Shown here piece by piece: positions 28,047-39,407 of a stretch of 64,000 bases of DNA. Below the pieces are notes generated by a model. That model worked only from the letters and a program-made list of their open reading frames with translations. It ran no database searches and had not been told where the DNA came from. The stretch comes from Ottowia beijingensis (GTDB taxonomy: Bacteria; Pseudomonadota; Gammaproteobacteria; Burkholderiales; Burkholderiaceae_C). Both the position numbers and the translations under genes were made by a program. The DNA lies in NCBI RefSeq assembly GCF_013423955.1, contig NZ_JACCKX010000001.1:3410001-3474000 (forward strand). Reading direction: 5' to 3'. Numbering within the stretch: position 1 is the first letter of the stretch; every line of letters begins with the position of its first letter.

Positions 28047-28060
28047 TTGACTTGCTTCAA
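28047..28060 (+). promoter_or_regulatory. Dnr/FNR box of the nor operon
   Basis: TTGAC-TTGC-TTCAA, nine of ten matches to the TTGAC-N4-GTCAA form used by Dnr/Nnr, centred 72 bases before norC. A TACGCTAT -10-like element at 28084-28091 is at the distance expected for a class II site at -41.5. Confidence 0.75.
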
Positions 28061-28125
28061 GGACGCCCCATGGGCGGCTTCCTACGCTATGCGGGTTACT
28101 ACCAAAAGCGAGCGAGGAAACGGTC

Positions 28126-30056
<1,931 letters not shown>

Positions 30057-30076
30057 TCACCCCGCTGATCGCCTGA

Positions 30077-30137
30077 CCCTCGCCGCTGCGCCGCGGCTTC
30101 GATGAAAAAACCTTCATCGGGGCCGCGCCAGCGGCGA
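30077..30137 (+). other. Large hairpin between norB and norQ
   Basis: CGCCGCTGCGCCGCGGC pairs imperfectly with GCCGCGCCAGCGGCG, and CGATGAA-AAAACC-TTCATCG forms the tip. No T run follows. It could stabilise the norCB part of the transcript by blocking 3' exonucleases. Confidence 0.5.
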
Positions 30138-30148
30138 AACTGTTTCTC

Positions 30149-30978
30149 ATGACCGCAGAAAACCCCATGTACCGAGCCGATTCCGCCAGCCAGGCCGCGC
30201 CCGCCATCCCGTTCTATGCCGAGCAGGCCGGCGAATGCCGCCTGTTCGAGCACGCCTTCCAGCAGCGCCTGCCGGTGCTGCTGAAAGGCCCCACCGGCTG
30301 CGGCAAGACGCGCTTCGTCGAACACATGGCCGCGCGCCTGGGCCGCCCGCTCATCACCGTGAGCTGCCACGACGACCTGACGGCCGCCGACCTGGTGGGC
30401 CGCCACCTGATCGGCGACGGCAACACGGTGTGGAACGACGGCCCGCTGGCGCGCGCCGTGCGCACCGGCGCCATCTGCTATCTCGACGAGGTGGTGGAGG
30501 CGCGCAAGGACACCACCGTGGTGCTGCACCCGCTGGCCGACGACCGCCGCGTGCTGCCCATCGAGCGTACGGGGAAGAGCTGCAGGCGCCGCCCGGCTTC
30601 ATGCTGGTAGTGTCGTACAACCCCGGCTACCAGAACCTGCTGAAAAGCCTGAAACCCAGCACGCGCCAGCGCTTCGTGGCGCTGACCTTCGACTACCCTG
30701 AACCCGAGATCGAGCGGCGCATCATCGAGGCCGAATCCGGCGCCGACGAACGCCTGGCGCACCGCCTGGTGCGGCTGGCCACGGCCCTGCGCCGCCTGAC
30801 CGACCAGGACCTGGAAGAAACCGTCAGCACGCGCCTGCTGGTGGTGGCCGCGCGGCTCATCGTTTCCGGCCTGCCCGAGCAAGACGCCTGCCGCGCCGCC
30901 ATCGTCGACGCCCTGACCGACGACCCCGACACCGCCGCCGCGCTGGACGAGGTGGTGCAGGCGGTGATCACGGAATGA
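30149..30978 (+). CDS. norQ: NorQ, MoxR-type AAA ATPase for NO reductase activation (frameshifted)
   Basis: About 276 residues when repaired. Walker A GPTGCGKT (residues 47-54), Walker B ICYLDEV, then ...[22 protein letters not shown] with the sensor/arginine finger region. NorQ works with NorD to insert the FeB iron into NorB. The frame breaks in GGGG at 30570-30573; one extra G restores [21 protein letters not shown]. Lies between norB and norD as usual. Confidence 0.9.
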
Positions 30979-30989
30979 GTGCCTTACTC

Positions 30990-31122
30990 CCGCAACGGCG
31001 TATCCGATCCGTCGGCCGCGGAGCAGGCCATGCCAGTGAACGCCGTGGCGGGACCTGTGCCGGCCACTGGCGTTGTCCCCCTCCCATCGGAGAGGGAAGG
31101 CGCGTCAGCGCCTCAGGGGGTG
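30990..31122. repeat. ~110-base GC-rich intergenic repeat, copy 3
   Basis: CGCGGAGCAGGCCATGCCAG, GAACGCCGTGGCGGGACC, CTGGCGTTGTCCCC and GCGTCAGCGCCTCAGGGG in the common order. Fills the whole norQ-norD gap, ending 3 bases before the norD start. Confidence 0.7.
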
Positions 31123-31124
31123 TA

Positions 31125-33140
31125 GTGGAAGAATGGGTTGGCGAACGCTGGCACCGCTTCATCGCGCGGGTGGCGGATGCGACTTATCCGGAAGCTGCGG
31201 TGCCGCTGGAGCAGGTGCAGCGCGCGGTGCAGATGCTGTTTCGCGCCGGCGGTGGCGATGCGCTGGTGCGCGTGGTGCCCGCCACGGCGCAGAAGGTGGG
31301 CGGCCCGCGGGGCTGGCTACAGAAGATGGCCGGCGCGGGCGAGCGCGCCCCACGCCCACGCTGGATGCGCAGACGCTGGCGCTGCCGCCGGTGCTGGCCG
31401 TGTTTCCGGATGTGCAGCTCAACCGCGACCTGTACCTGTGGCTGGCCGCCCAAGGCGCCTGTCACGTGGCCACGCCCGCCGGCTGGCTGGCCGACAACGT
31501 GGCCGCCACGCAGCGCGCGCTGCAGCGCTTTCCCGGCCTGCGTACACGCTATGCGCGCCTCGTGCAGGCGCACTTGGCGCAGCGCGCGGCGCCCTCGCGT
31601 CTGCAAGGCAGCGCGCGCGCCTGGAGCAGGCGGTGCAGGACGCGCTTCGTGCCTCCCTCCCGGAAGGTGGGAGCGGGCTGGCCCGCGATGACGGCACCTC
31701 GCCCCCACCAGCGCTGCATCGCAGGCAAGCCCGCTCCCACCGGCATCGGCCGTCGCGCCCACCACCATCGCGCCGGTCTGGCTGTGGCTGCAGGCGCTGC
31801 ATGTGGGTGAGGATGCTGCAGAATCCGTAGCTGATGGCGCCGAGCCCGAGCTGCCCGAAGCCCGAAAGGAACCCGACAAGCCGGTGCAGCAGGACCACAA
31901 GCGCCGCCGCGCCCAGCGCACCGAGGACACCACCAGCAAGGACGGCCTGGTGATGTTCTTCCGTGCCGAATCCATCCTGAGCTGGAGCGAGTTCGTGCGC
32001 GTCAACCGCACCGGCGACGACGAGGACAACCAGGACTACAGCCGCGTGGCCGACGACATGGAGGAACTGCACATCGCCAACCGCAAGCCGGGCGAGTCGC
32101 TGGCCGCGCGCATCAAGTTCGACCTGGACCTGCCCAGCGCCAGCGCCGACGACCTGCCGGTGGGCGAGGGCGAGCCGCTGCCCGAGTGGGATTACAAGCG
32201 CCAGCAGCTGGTGGAAGGCCGCTGCCGCGCGCAACGCCTGCGCGCGCGCACCGAGCCGAAGGCGCCCGACGCCGCGGGTGCGGCCGCCAGCCCACCCGCC
32301 GGCGACGAGGCCGCCGCCGCATCGGCCGCGGAGACCGAGGCCGCGGCGCTGGCACGCCGCCTCAAGACCACCTCGCGCCAGGTGCGCCGCCGTTTCGAGG
32401 CCCTGCGCGCCGCGCCGCGCTGGCAGCACGGGCTGACGCAGGGCGACGAGCTGGACCTGGACGCCTGGGTGCGCCACCAGGTGGAGCGGCGCGATCGCGC
32501 GCACCGCCACACCGAATCGCCGGCCATCTTCTCGCGCCGCGTGCGCGCCGAACGCAGCCTGTCCACCGTGATCCTGGCCGACCTGTCGCTGTCGACCGAC
32601 GCCTACGCCACGCAGACGGCGCGCGTGGTCGACCTGGTGCGCGACAGCCTGTTCGTGTTCGGCAACGCGCTGGAGGGCGTGGGCGACCCGTTCGAGATGC
32701 TGGGCTTTTCGTCGGTGCGCCGCGCCATCCGCATCCACGAGCTGAAGCGCTTTGGCGAACCGTGGAACGACGCCGCCCGCGCCCGCGTGGCCGCCATCAA
32801 GCCCGGCTTCTACACCCGCATGGGCGCCGCGGTGCGCTACGGCACCCAGCGCCTGGCCCAGCGGCCCGAGCGCCAGCGCCTGCTGCTGATCCTGTCGGAC
32901 GGCAAGCCCAACGACCTGGACCACTACGAAGGCCGCCACGGGCTGGAAGACACGCGCCACGCCGTGCTGGCGGCGCGCGCGGCCGGCCTGGTGCCGTTCT
33001 GCGTCACCATCGACCAGGAGGCCAACCAGTACCTGCCGCGCCTGTTCGGCCTGCACGGCTACGCCCTGGTGCACCGGCCCGACCAGCTGGCGCGCGCGTT
33101 GACCCAGGTCTATGTGCGGCTCACGGCGGCTGTCAGATAG
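31125..33140 (+). CDS. norD: NorD, VWA-domain NO reductase activation protein (three frameshifts)
   Basis: About 672 residues when repaired; relatives have about 630-640. N terminus EEWVGERWHRFIARVADAT from the GTG at 31125. Middle: LPPVLAVFPDVQLNRDLYLWLAA, RAESILSWSEFVRVNR. C-terminal VWA domain with the MIDAS motif ADLSLSTD, then LLLILSDGKPNDLDHYEGRHG. Partner of NorQ in metallating NorB. Frame breaks near 31350 (CCCC), 31615 and between 31640 and 31790, each as one lost base. A REP pair lies inside the coding region at 31667-31740 and accounts for the extra length. Confidence 0.88.
31667..31740. repeat. REP-type inverted pair inside norD, copy 4
   Basis: Arms GTGGGAGCGGGCTGGCCCGC... (31667-31690) and its complement (31716-31740) with a few mismatches. 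Translated it gives a low-complexity Arg/His/Pro stretch between two well-conserved NorD blocks, so it looks like an insertion into an inter-domain linker. Confidence 0.75.
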
Positions 33141-33151
33141 ACTCGTCGGAT

Positions 33152-33168
33152 CGCCCCAAGTTGGGGCG
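33152..33168 (+). terminator. Short hairpin between norD and dnr
   Basis: CGCCCCAA-G-TTGGGGCG, 8-bp stem, no T run. A weak terminator or processing site at the end of norCBQD. Confidence 0.35.
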
Positions 33169-33203
33169 CGCGTGCTGCGCACTATCTGAAGGACGGCCTT
33201 GCC

Positions 33204-33904
33204 GTGGATCTCGAAAAATTCAATCTGCCCCGGTACCTCGCCACCCTGCCTCTGTTCTCGAACATGCGCGACGAGGAACTGCAACGCCTGGCCACGGGCT
33301 GCCAGTTGCGCCGCGTGGAGCGAGGCAAGGTGATTTTCGCGCCGGTGACCCGTGCCACGAGTTCCACGTCAACGTGCTCGGCCAGGTCAAGCTGTTCGTC
33401 ATCTCCCCCACCGGCACCGAGAAGGTGGTCGAGCTGGCCGGCCCCGGCAACAGCTTTGCCGAGGCGGTGATGTTCATGGGCGTGCCCTACGTGCTGTCGG
33501 CGCAGACGCTGACCGACTCGCTCATCCTCAGCATCGAGAAGGACATGGTGCTGCGCGAGATCGGCGCCAGCCCCGAATTCGCGCTGCGCATGCTGGCGGG
33601 GCTGTCGCGCCGGCTGCACGGCCTGATCAAGGACGTGGAAGCCTACGCGCTGCACAGCGGCGTGCAGCGCGTCATCGGCTACCTGCTGGGCGACGACAAC
33701 CTGGATGAAACCGAAAACGCGTCGCAGGCCATCACCGTGTCGCTGCCCGTCAGCAAGGCGGCCATCGCCTCGCGCCTGTCGCTCACGCCCGAATACTTCT
33801 CGCGCGTGCTCAACGAGCTGGAAACCGCCGGCCTGATCCATGTCGACAAGCGCGACATCCACATCACCGACACGGCGCGGCTGGCGAATTACCAGCCGCG
33901 GTGA
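33204..33904 (+). CDS. dnr: Dnr-type Crp/Fnr regulator (frameshifted)
   Basis: About 233 residues when repaired. cNMP-like sensor domain (LPLFSNMRDEELQRLATGCQ; GNSFAEAVMFMGVPY), a long dimer helix, and a C-terminal HTH (VSKAAIASRLSLTPEYFSRVLNELE). The four cysteines of oxygen-sensing FNR are absent, so it belongs to the NO-responsive Dnr/Nnr branch, which uses heme. The frame breaks near 33347; one extra G gives APGDPCHEFHVNV. GTG start at 33204. Expected to bind the TTGAC boxes upstream of norC and nirS. Confidence 0.88.
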
Positions 33905-33939
33905 GGGCGGGCGGGCCCTTGTCTGGATGCTTCAATAAA

Positions 33940-34021
33940 GATAGCTGCTTGCGCCTGATTTTAAACGATTTCAGGCTGTTTTCTATCTGAAATCCTTGTG
34001 TGGCGGGCGCAAGCAGCTATC
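33940..34021. repeat. 82-base two-tier hairpin element, copy C
   Basis: Outer arms GATAGCTGCTTGCGC and GCGCAAGCAGCTATC (exact complements); inner arms GATTTCAG and CTGAAATC (exact). Lies between the convergent dnr and nirN genes. Confidence 0.9.
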
Positions 34022-34132
34022 AATATTGATTGATCATCCACCAATCCGGGATGATGCGCGGCACTCATCTGCTGTGGGCACGATGAAGCCCCTCGTCGCC
34101 AATCAAGCCATGTCGAGCGTGCCCGCCCGGCT

Positions 34133-35785
34133 TCAGTGCGACGTGCCCTCGGAGCGCGTGATCTTGTTGAACACGTTGTACTTGCCCACCGGCTTCTTCA
34201 TCGGCAGGCGCTTCACTTCCTTGAACGTCGCCGCGTCGTAGACGATCAGCGCGCCGTCGTCCTCCCACAGGCTGGCCAGCGCGTGCCTGCCGTCCTTGTC
34301 GAACTCGATGTGCGCCAGCGTCTTGCCCGGCTCGCCCTTCACCTCGGCCACCGGCTGCAGCGTGCGCTTGTCGATGATGGTCATGATGTGCTTGGCCTTG
34401 GGCGCCATCATCGAATCGGTCCAGGCGTAGGGCGTGTTCTCGTGGCTGCGCATGAAGAAGCCGGGGCCGGGCGTGGCGATGTCCTTCACCAGCTTCCAGG
34501 TCTTCATGTCGATCACGCTGATCACGCCGTCCTGCAGGTTGGGGCTGGCCAGCACGCGCGTGCCGCCGTGGTCGAAGGTGATGCCCGAGCCCAGGTGCGG
34601 CATGCCGGCAATCGGCAGCGTGGCGATCTTGCGCCGCACGTCCAGGTTCACCACCTGCCCGCTGGGCGTGCCGTCGGCATGCGGGCGCGACGCGCCCAGC
34701 GCGTAGGCATAGTCCTGGCTGAAGAAGAAATCGTCCAGCGGCTCCTCCAGCGGCGTGCGGCGCACGCCGAGAAAGCCCGGCTTGGCGATCGCTTCGCCCA
34801 TCTTGTAGTCGTGCACCAGCCCGTCGTAGATCGGCGGCGCCTTCGGGTCGTAGCTGATCTCCCACAGCTCGGGGATGTCCTTCAGCGCCACCACGAAGCT
34901 CTTGCGCGGCTCGGCGTCGTACACGGCCGACGCGCGCGAGCTCTTGCTGCCGTCGAGCAACTGCGCGGGGTAGGTGCGCTGGTGCTTCAGCTCGGCGTCG
35001 AACAGCACCACGGTGTGAGGCAGGTAGTTGGCCGCCATCACCCACTGGCCGTCGCCGCTGACGGCGATGTTGCGCATGTTGATGCCGGCGCGCACCTCGG
35101 CCACGGTCTTCAGGTTCCACAGGTCGAACTTGGTGATCCAGCCGTCGCGCGAGCCGAAGAACACGTAGCGCCCATCGGGCGTGAACTTGGGCCCGCCGTG
35201 CAGCGCAAAGCGGCTGGCGAAGCGGTGGATGGGCTCGAACCGGTCGCCATCGAGCAGGGTGACGTGGTGGTCGCCGCCTTCGACGACCACGAACAGGTTC
35301 ATCGGATCGGCGGACCACTGCGGCTTGGCGGGCCAGGTCTTCCAGCCTTCGGTCTCCACGCGGCTGGCGGCGATGTCGGCCGTTTCCCAGGACGGCGCGG
35401 GCGTGACCGGCGTGTAGATCCAGTCCGTCAGGGCGGTGATTTCCTCGGGCTTCAGCGCGTCCTTGAACGGCAGCATCTGCGTCGCCGCGCGGCCGTCGCG
35501 GATCACCTGCAGCGCCTGCGGCTTGCGCAGCCGCGACAGGCTTTCGGGCAGCAGCGCCGGCCCCATGCCGCCCAGGCGCTGCTCGCCGTGGCAGCTGGCG
35601 CAGTGTTGCTGGTACAGGGCCTGCACGGCCGCGTTGGCCGGTGCGGCCGGCGCGGCGGCAGGGGTCTGGGCGGTGGTTGCAGCGCTGGCCGCAAGCAGGA
35701 AAGCCGCCAGTCCGGTACGGCGAATGACTTCAAAAACATAGCTGCTTGCGCTGGTGGGGTGGGCGTTAAAGCCCGATTGGATCAT
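34133..35785 (-). CDS. nirN: NirN, c-type cytochrome/d1-propeller protein
   Basis: 550 residues. Hydrophobic export segment (TGLAAFLLAASAATTAQ, residues 24-40), heme c motif Cys62-Ala-Ser-Cys65-His66, then an eight-bladed d1-type propeller related to NirS (MNLFVVVEGGDHHVTLLDGD, DGRYVFFGSRDGWITKFDLW), ending YNVFNKITRSEGTSH. NirN is the dehydrogenase that finishes the acrylate side chain of heme d1. Start ATG overlaps the nirJ stop (ATGA), and the first ~18 residues are read from an intergenic repeat, so the true leader may be shorter. Last gene of the nir operon. Confidence 0.88.
   Translation of the reverse strand: MIQSGFNAHPTSASSYVFEVIRRTGLAAFLLAASAATTAQTPAAAPAAPANAAVQALYQQHCASCHGEQRLGGMGPALLPESLSRLRKPQALQVIRDGRAATQMLPFKDALKPEEITALTDWIYTPVTPAPSWETADIAASRVETEGWKTWPAKPQWSADPMNLFVVVEGGDHHVTLLDGDRFEPIHRFASRFALHGGPKFTPDGRYVFFGSRDGWITKFDLWNLKTVAEVRAGINMRNIAVSGDGQWVMAANYLPHTVVLFDAELKHQRTYPAQLLDGSKSSRASAVYDAEPRKSFVVALKDIPELWEISYDPKAPPIYDGLVHDYKMGEAIAKPGFLGVRRTPLEEPLDDFFFSQDYAYALGASRPHADGTPSGQVVNLDVRRKIATLPIAGMPHLGSGITFDHGGTRVLASPNLQDGVISVIDMKTWKLVKDIATPGPGFFMRSHENTPYAWTDSMMAPKAKHIMTIIDKRTLQPVAEVKGEPGKTLAHIEFDKDGRHALASLWEDDGALIVYDAATFKEVKRLPMKKPVGKYNVFNKITRSEGTSH
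35737..35781. repeat. Intergenic repeat forming the nirN leader codons
   Basis: CATAGCTGCTTGCGCTGGTG then GGGCGTTAAAGCCCGATTGG. It is read as codons 2-16 or so of nirN. Confidence 0.55.
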
Positions 35786-37038
35786 GAATCGGTGGGCACC
35801 AGTTCGATCACGCGGCGCTTGGACGAGAACGCCGTGGTCTCCACGCGCTCGTCGCTGCTTTCCACGCCGATCTCCTCGTCGGTCAGGTAGCAGCCCGGGT
35901 CTTCGGCCCAGGCGTCGCCCGTCACCTGCTGCGCGCGCACGCGGGTGTTGCCGCCACAGATGGCGAAGTACTGGCAGGCGCCGCAGCGGCCCGTGACGGG
36001 ACGCGGCCTGGCCTTCAGGCCGGCCATCAGCGGGTCGCTGGTGTCGTGCCAGATGTCGGAGAACGGCCGCGCCTTGACGTTGCCCAGCGAGTAATGCCAC
36101 CACATGGTGTCGGGGTGCACGTCGCCCACGTTGTCGATGTTGGCGATGTTGACGCCGGAGCTGTTGCCGCCCCAGGCCGTGAGGCGCTGGCGCACGTCGT
36201 CTGCCCAGCGCGGCAGGCGCTGCTCGACCCACTGCAGCAGGTACACGCCGTCGGCGTCGTTGTTGCCCGTGACGTACTCGTGGTTGCCGCCGGCCTGCGC
36301 GTCGGCCCAGGCGGTTTCGTACAGCAGATCCAGCGCCTGGCGCGTGGCCAGGTGGCGCGCGTCCTTGCCGCGGTGGATGTTGCCGCGCCCGGCGTAGTTG
36401 AGGTGGCTGAAGTAGAACTTGTCGACGCCCTCGTCCTTCATCAGCTGCAGCAGCTTGGGCAGGTCGAACGCGTTCAGCTCGGTCATGGTGAAGCGCAGGC
36501 CGACCTTGGTGCCGAGTTTCTGCAGATGCCGCACGGCGGCCAGGCTGCGGTCGAAGGCGCCTTCGAGCCGGCGGAACTTGTCGTGCGTGGCGCCGATGCC
36601 GTCGAGGCTGATGCCCACGTAGTCGAAGCCGTGGTCGTGGATGCGCCGGGCCAGCGGCTCGTCGATGAGCGTGCCGTTGGTCGACAGGCCGACGTAGAAC
36701 TTCAGCTGCTTGGCGCGCTCGGCCACCTCGAAGATGTCGGGCCGCAGCAGCGGCTCGCCGCCCGAGAGGATGAGCGCCGGCACCTTGAAGGCGTGCAGGT
36801 CGTCCATCACGTCAAACACCTGCTGCGTGCTCAGCTCGCCGGGGTAATCGTGGTCGGCGCTGAAGGCGTAGCAGTGCTTGCAGGTCAGGTTGCAGCGGCG
36901 GATCAGGTTCCAGATCACCACCGGACCGGTGTGCGGGCGCAGCGCGCCGCCTTCGCCGCCGCGGCGCTTCGGTGCCGGATAGGCCCCGGTGGCCTCGGCC
37001 TGGGCCAATTCGTGCATGAAGTGGGAGATGCGGAACAT
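35782..37038 (-). CDS. nirJ: NirJ, radical SAM enzyme of heme d1 synthesis
   Basis: 418 residues. Radical SAM cluster Cys49-x3-Cys53-x2-Cys56 (RRCNLTCKHCY), SGGEPLLRPDIFE for SAM binding, and a C-terminal SPASM-like cysteine set (GRCGACQYFAICGGNTR ... DPGCYL). Replaces the propionate side chains of the didecarboxysiroheme precursor with oxo groups. Its stop overlaps the nirN start by four bases. Confidence 0.94.
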   Translation of the reverse strand: MFRISHFMHELAQAEATGAYPAPKRRGGEGGALRPHTGPVVIWNLIRRCNLTCKHCYAFSADHDYPGELSTQQVFDVMDDLHAFKVPALILSGGEPLLRPDIFEVAERAKQLKFYVGLSTNGTLIDEPLARRIHDHGFDYVGISLDGIGATHDKFRRLEGAFDRSLAAVRHLQKLGTKVGLRFTMTELNAFDLPKLLQLMKDEGVDKFYFSHLNYAGRGNIHRGKDARHLATRQALDLLYETAWADAQAGGNHEYVTGNNDADGVYLLQWVEQRLPRWADDVRQRLTAWGGNSSGVNIANIDNVGDVHPDTMWWHYSLGNVKARPFSDIWHDTSDPLMAGLKARPRPVTGRCGACQYFAICGGNTRVRAQQVTGDAWAEDPGCYLTDEEIGVESSDERVETTAFSSKRRVIELVPTDS

Positions 37039-37148
37039 GGGCGTGCCCTCTGGCTGGCTGCGGATGAACCCATCTTAGGCTGGCAGGGGTGCCAGCCATG
37101 ATGTGAGTCAATTTCGGCGGGTGTCTGGCCGTTCCCGACTGATTTGCT

Positions 37149-37204
37149 ATCAATAAAATAGCTGTCTTCGCAGAAGGGGCAAGCGCTGAAGCCCGAAAAG
37201 GCTT
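37149..37204. repeat. Short intergenic repeat between nirGH and nirJ
   Basis: TCAATAAAATAGCTGTCTTC then GGGGCAAGCGCTGAAGCCCG. Fills part of the 195-base gap in the nir operon; no gene in the gap. Confidence 0.5.
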
Positions 37205-37233
37205 GAAGAATCGGCGGCGCCGGGCCGCCCGGG

Positions 37234-38280
37234 TCAGTCGATGGGCTGGCGCAGCCGCAGGCCAGTCTTCTTGAGGATGGCGCTGGAGAACAGCACGTCG
37301 TGCGCACGGCAGGCCGGGCCCAGCAGCTCGGCCACCTGCTCGGCCTGCGCCAGCACCTCGTCACGCGTGTGGCCGTGCAGCATGGCGAACAGGTTGTAGC
37401 GCCACACGCCGGCCTTGCGCGGGCGGCGGTAGCAGTGGCTCACGGCGGGCTGGCTGCCCAGCAGCTCGCCCAGGCGGTCGACGTGCTCGTCGGCCACGTC
37501 CCACACGCTCATGCCGTTGGCGGCGTAGCCGAGGCGGTAGTGGTTGGGCACGGCGGCAATGCGGCGCACCACGCCGGCGGCCAGCAGCTCGGCCAGGCGC
37601 GTGCGCACGGCCTCGCCCGTGCTGCCCAGCATGGCAGCCACGGTGTCGTAGGGGCGCGCCACCAGGGGCAGGCCGGACTGCGTGGCGGCGATGAGCTGGC
37701 GGTCGAAGTCGGTCAGCACGGTGGGCTGCGCTGTCGGCGCATGGGCCGGCAGGGCGCGGGCGGGCGCTTCGCCCACGCGCGGCGCGGGTGACAGCAGCGG
37801 CAGGTACAGGCCGACGAAATACTCGCGCTCCTTGGGGAAGGCGTGCACGGGCAGGCCGGTGGCGGCCTCGATGCGGTCGCACGCGGCCCAGGCGGCCTCG
37901 GGCGTTTCGGCCGCCACCACGAACCACATGTTCAGCACATGGTCGCGCCGGTAGTTGTGGGCCACCTCGGGCAGGGCGTTGACCAGCGCCGTGACCTCGG
38001 CGTAGCGCTCGTCGGGCACCTGCAGCGCCGCCAGGATGAACTGGCCGCCCGCGCGCTCGATGTGGAACAGCGGCCCGAAGCGCGTGAGCACGCCGCTCTT
38101 CAGCAGCCGGTGCAGGCGCTCGATGACCTGCGGCTCGGCCATCCCCAGTTCGGCCGCGATGTCGGCAAACGGGCGCTCGGTGGTCGGCAGGCTGTGCTGC
38201 AGGCGGTCGATGAGGCGGGCGTCTTCCAGTTCGATGCCGGCGGGCAGGCGCAACAGGTCGGTGGGGGTGTCAGAGCGCAT
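37234..38280 (-). CDS. NirG/NirH-like siroheme decarboxylase (fused, two AsnC-like halves)
   Basis: 348 residues with two Lrp/AsnC-like units in tandem: LPTTERPFADIAAELGMAEPQ...FHIERAG and, after an Ala/Pro linker near 185, SGLPLVARPYDTVAAMLG...GVWRYNLFAMLHGHTRDEVL. Siroheme decarboxylase subunits (NirD, L, G, H) share this fold and convert siroheme to didecarboxysiroheme for heme d1. Ribosome site AGGAGA 8 bases before the ATG at 38280. Assignment as GH rather than DL is by position only. Confidence 0.85.
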   Translation of the reverse strand: MRSDTPTDLLRLPAGIELEDARLIDRLQHSLPTTERPFADIAAELGMAEPQVIERLHRLLKSGVLTRFGPLFHIERAGGQFILAALQVPDERYAEVTALVNALPEVAHNYRRDHVLNMWFVVAAETPEAAWAACDRIEAATGLPVHAFPKEREYFVGLYLPLLSPAPRVGEAPARALPAHAPTAQPTVLTDFDRQLIAATQSGLPLVARPYDTVAAMLGSTGEAVRTRLAELLAAGVVRRIAAVPNHYRLGYAANGMSVWDVADEHVDRLGELLGSQPAVSHCYRRPRKAGVWRYNLFAMLHGHTRDEVLAQAEQVAELLGPACRAHDVLFSSAILKKTGLRLRQPID

Positions 38281-38289
38281 CGAAGATCT

Positions 38290-38414
38290 CCTGTGAGCGT
38301 TGCGCGGCATTGCACGCGGAACGAGAGGCTGCGGAGCAGGCCACGCCAGCCAACGCCGTGACCCGACCTGCGCCGGATGCTGGCGTTGTCCCCTGGAGGA
38401 AGACGCGAAGCGGC
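38290..38414. repeat. ~110-base GC-rich intergenic repeat, copy 4
   Basis: CTGCGGAGCAGGCCACGCCA, GCCAACGCCGTGACCCGACC, TGCTGGCGTTGTCCCC and GCGAAGCGGCTCAGGGG. Lies between nirDL and nirGH, starting at the expected nirDL stop. Confidence 0.7.
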
Positions 38415-39396
38415 TCAGGGGTGCATCTGAAATATCGCGCGCCGGTCTGCTTGAAGCGCCGGCGGCTGAACAGGATCTGGTGCGGCTGGCCCGCCAGGCC
38501 GGCGCCGGCGATGGCGGCGTGCAGCAGGCCCAGGGTTTCGTCTCGGCTGCGGCCGTGCACCATGCAGTACAGGTTGTAGCGCCAGCCTTCGGCGCGCTCG
38601 CGGCGGTAGCACAGGGTGATGCCGGGCTGCGTGGCCAGGCGCTCGCCAAAGGCGTCGACCTGCGCGTCGTCGATGTCGAACACGGTCATGGCGTTGGCCG
38701 AGAAGCCGACCTCGTGGTGGCGCACCACCAGCCCAAAGCGGCGCAGCGTGCCGGCGTCGAGCCAGGTCTGGATGCGTGCCAGCACATCGGCCGTGGTGCA
38801 GCCCAGCGCGCGCGCCCAGTCGGCAAAGGGCTCGGGCACCAGCGGCAGGCCGGCCTCGACCAGGGCCGCCAGCGCATGGTCGGCCGGCTCGACGCGCGGC
38901 GGGCGGCGCTGGATGGCGCTGCCGCGCGTGGCGGGGCGGTGCAGGTCGAAGCCGAGGTCGATGCGGTAGGGGCGCACCATCTTCAGGCGGGTCACGGGCA
39001 GGCCGGTTTCGGTCCCGATGGCGGTCAGCGCCTCGTCCAGCGGTTCGGCGCCGGTGCCGGTGATGACGAACCACAGGTTCAGGCTGTGTTCGCGCTCGTA
39101 GTTGTGGTTGACGCCGGGGTGCGCCGACACCCGCGCGGCCACAGCCTCCAGCCGCTCGGGCGGCACGGCCATGGCGCACAGCAGGGCCGCACCGCCCACG
39201 CCGGGCGCCCACACGCCGCCGATGCGGCTGATGGCGCCACGCTCGGCCAGCCGCACGCAGGTGTCGATAACTTCATTTTCCGTAGCGCCCAGCGCTTTCC
39301 CATCTGGGCGAACGGCCGATCTGACAGCGGAAAACCGCGCTGGCCCTCGTTCAGCAGGCGTTCGGCCAGCGTCCGCCCGGTGGGGTGCGCGGGCAT
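38415..39396 (-). CDS. NirD/NirL-like siroheme decarboxylase (fused, two frameshifts)
   Basis: About 327 residues when repaired. First unit: GFPLSDRPFAQMGKALGATENE, GAISRIGGVWAPGVG, NLWFVITGTG; second unit: GLPLVPEPFADWARALGCTTADV, RRFGLVVRHHEVGFSANAM, GWRYNLYCMVHGRSRDE. Breaks near 39300 (one lost A) and near 38440 (one lost base); after the second repair the protein ends GARYFQMHP at 38415. Without it, reading runs on through a repeat to 38270. Pairs with the nirGH-like gene to form siroheme decarboxylase. Confidence 0.82.
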
Positions 39397-39407
39397 GCCC
39401 ACGGCCG

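Noticed and set aside
30975..33140. norQ and norD as decayed pseudogenes
   Set aside because: Each break is repaired by one base and the residues on both sides are fully conserved; essential genes in the window show the same errors.
34133..36232. A 699-codon frame that looks like a NirJ-NirN fusion
   Set aside because: The upstream portion is out of frame with NirJ. The ATGA overlap at 35782-35785 shows two separate, coupled genes.
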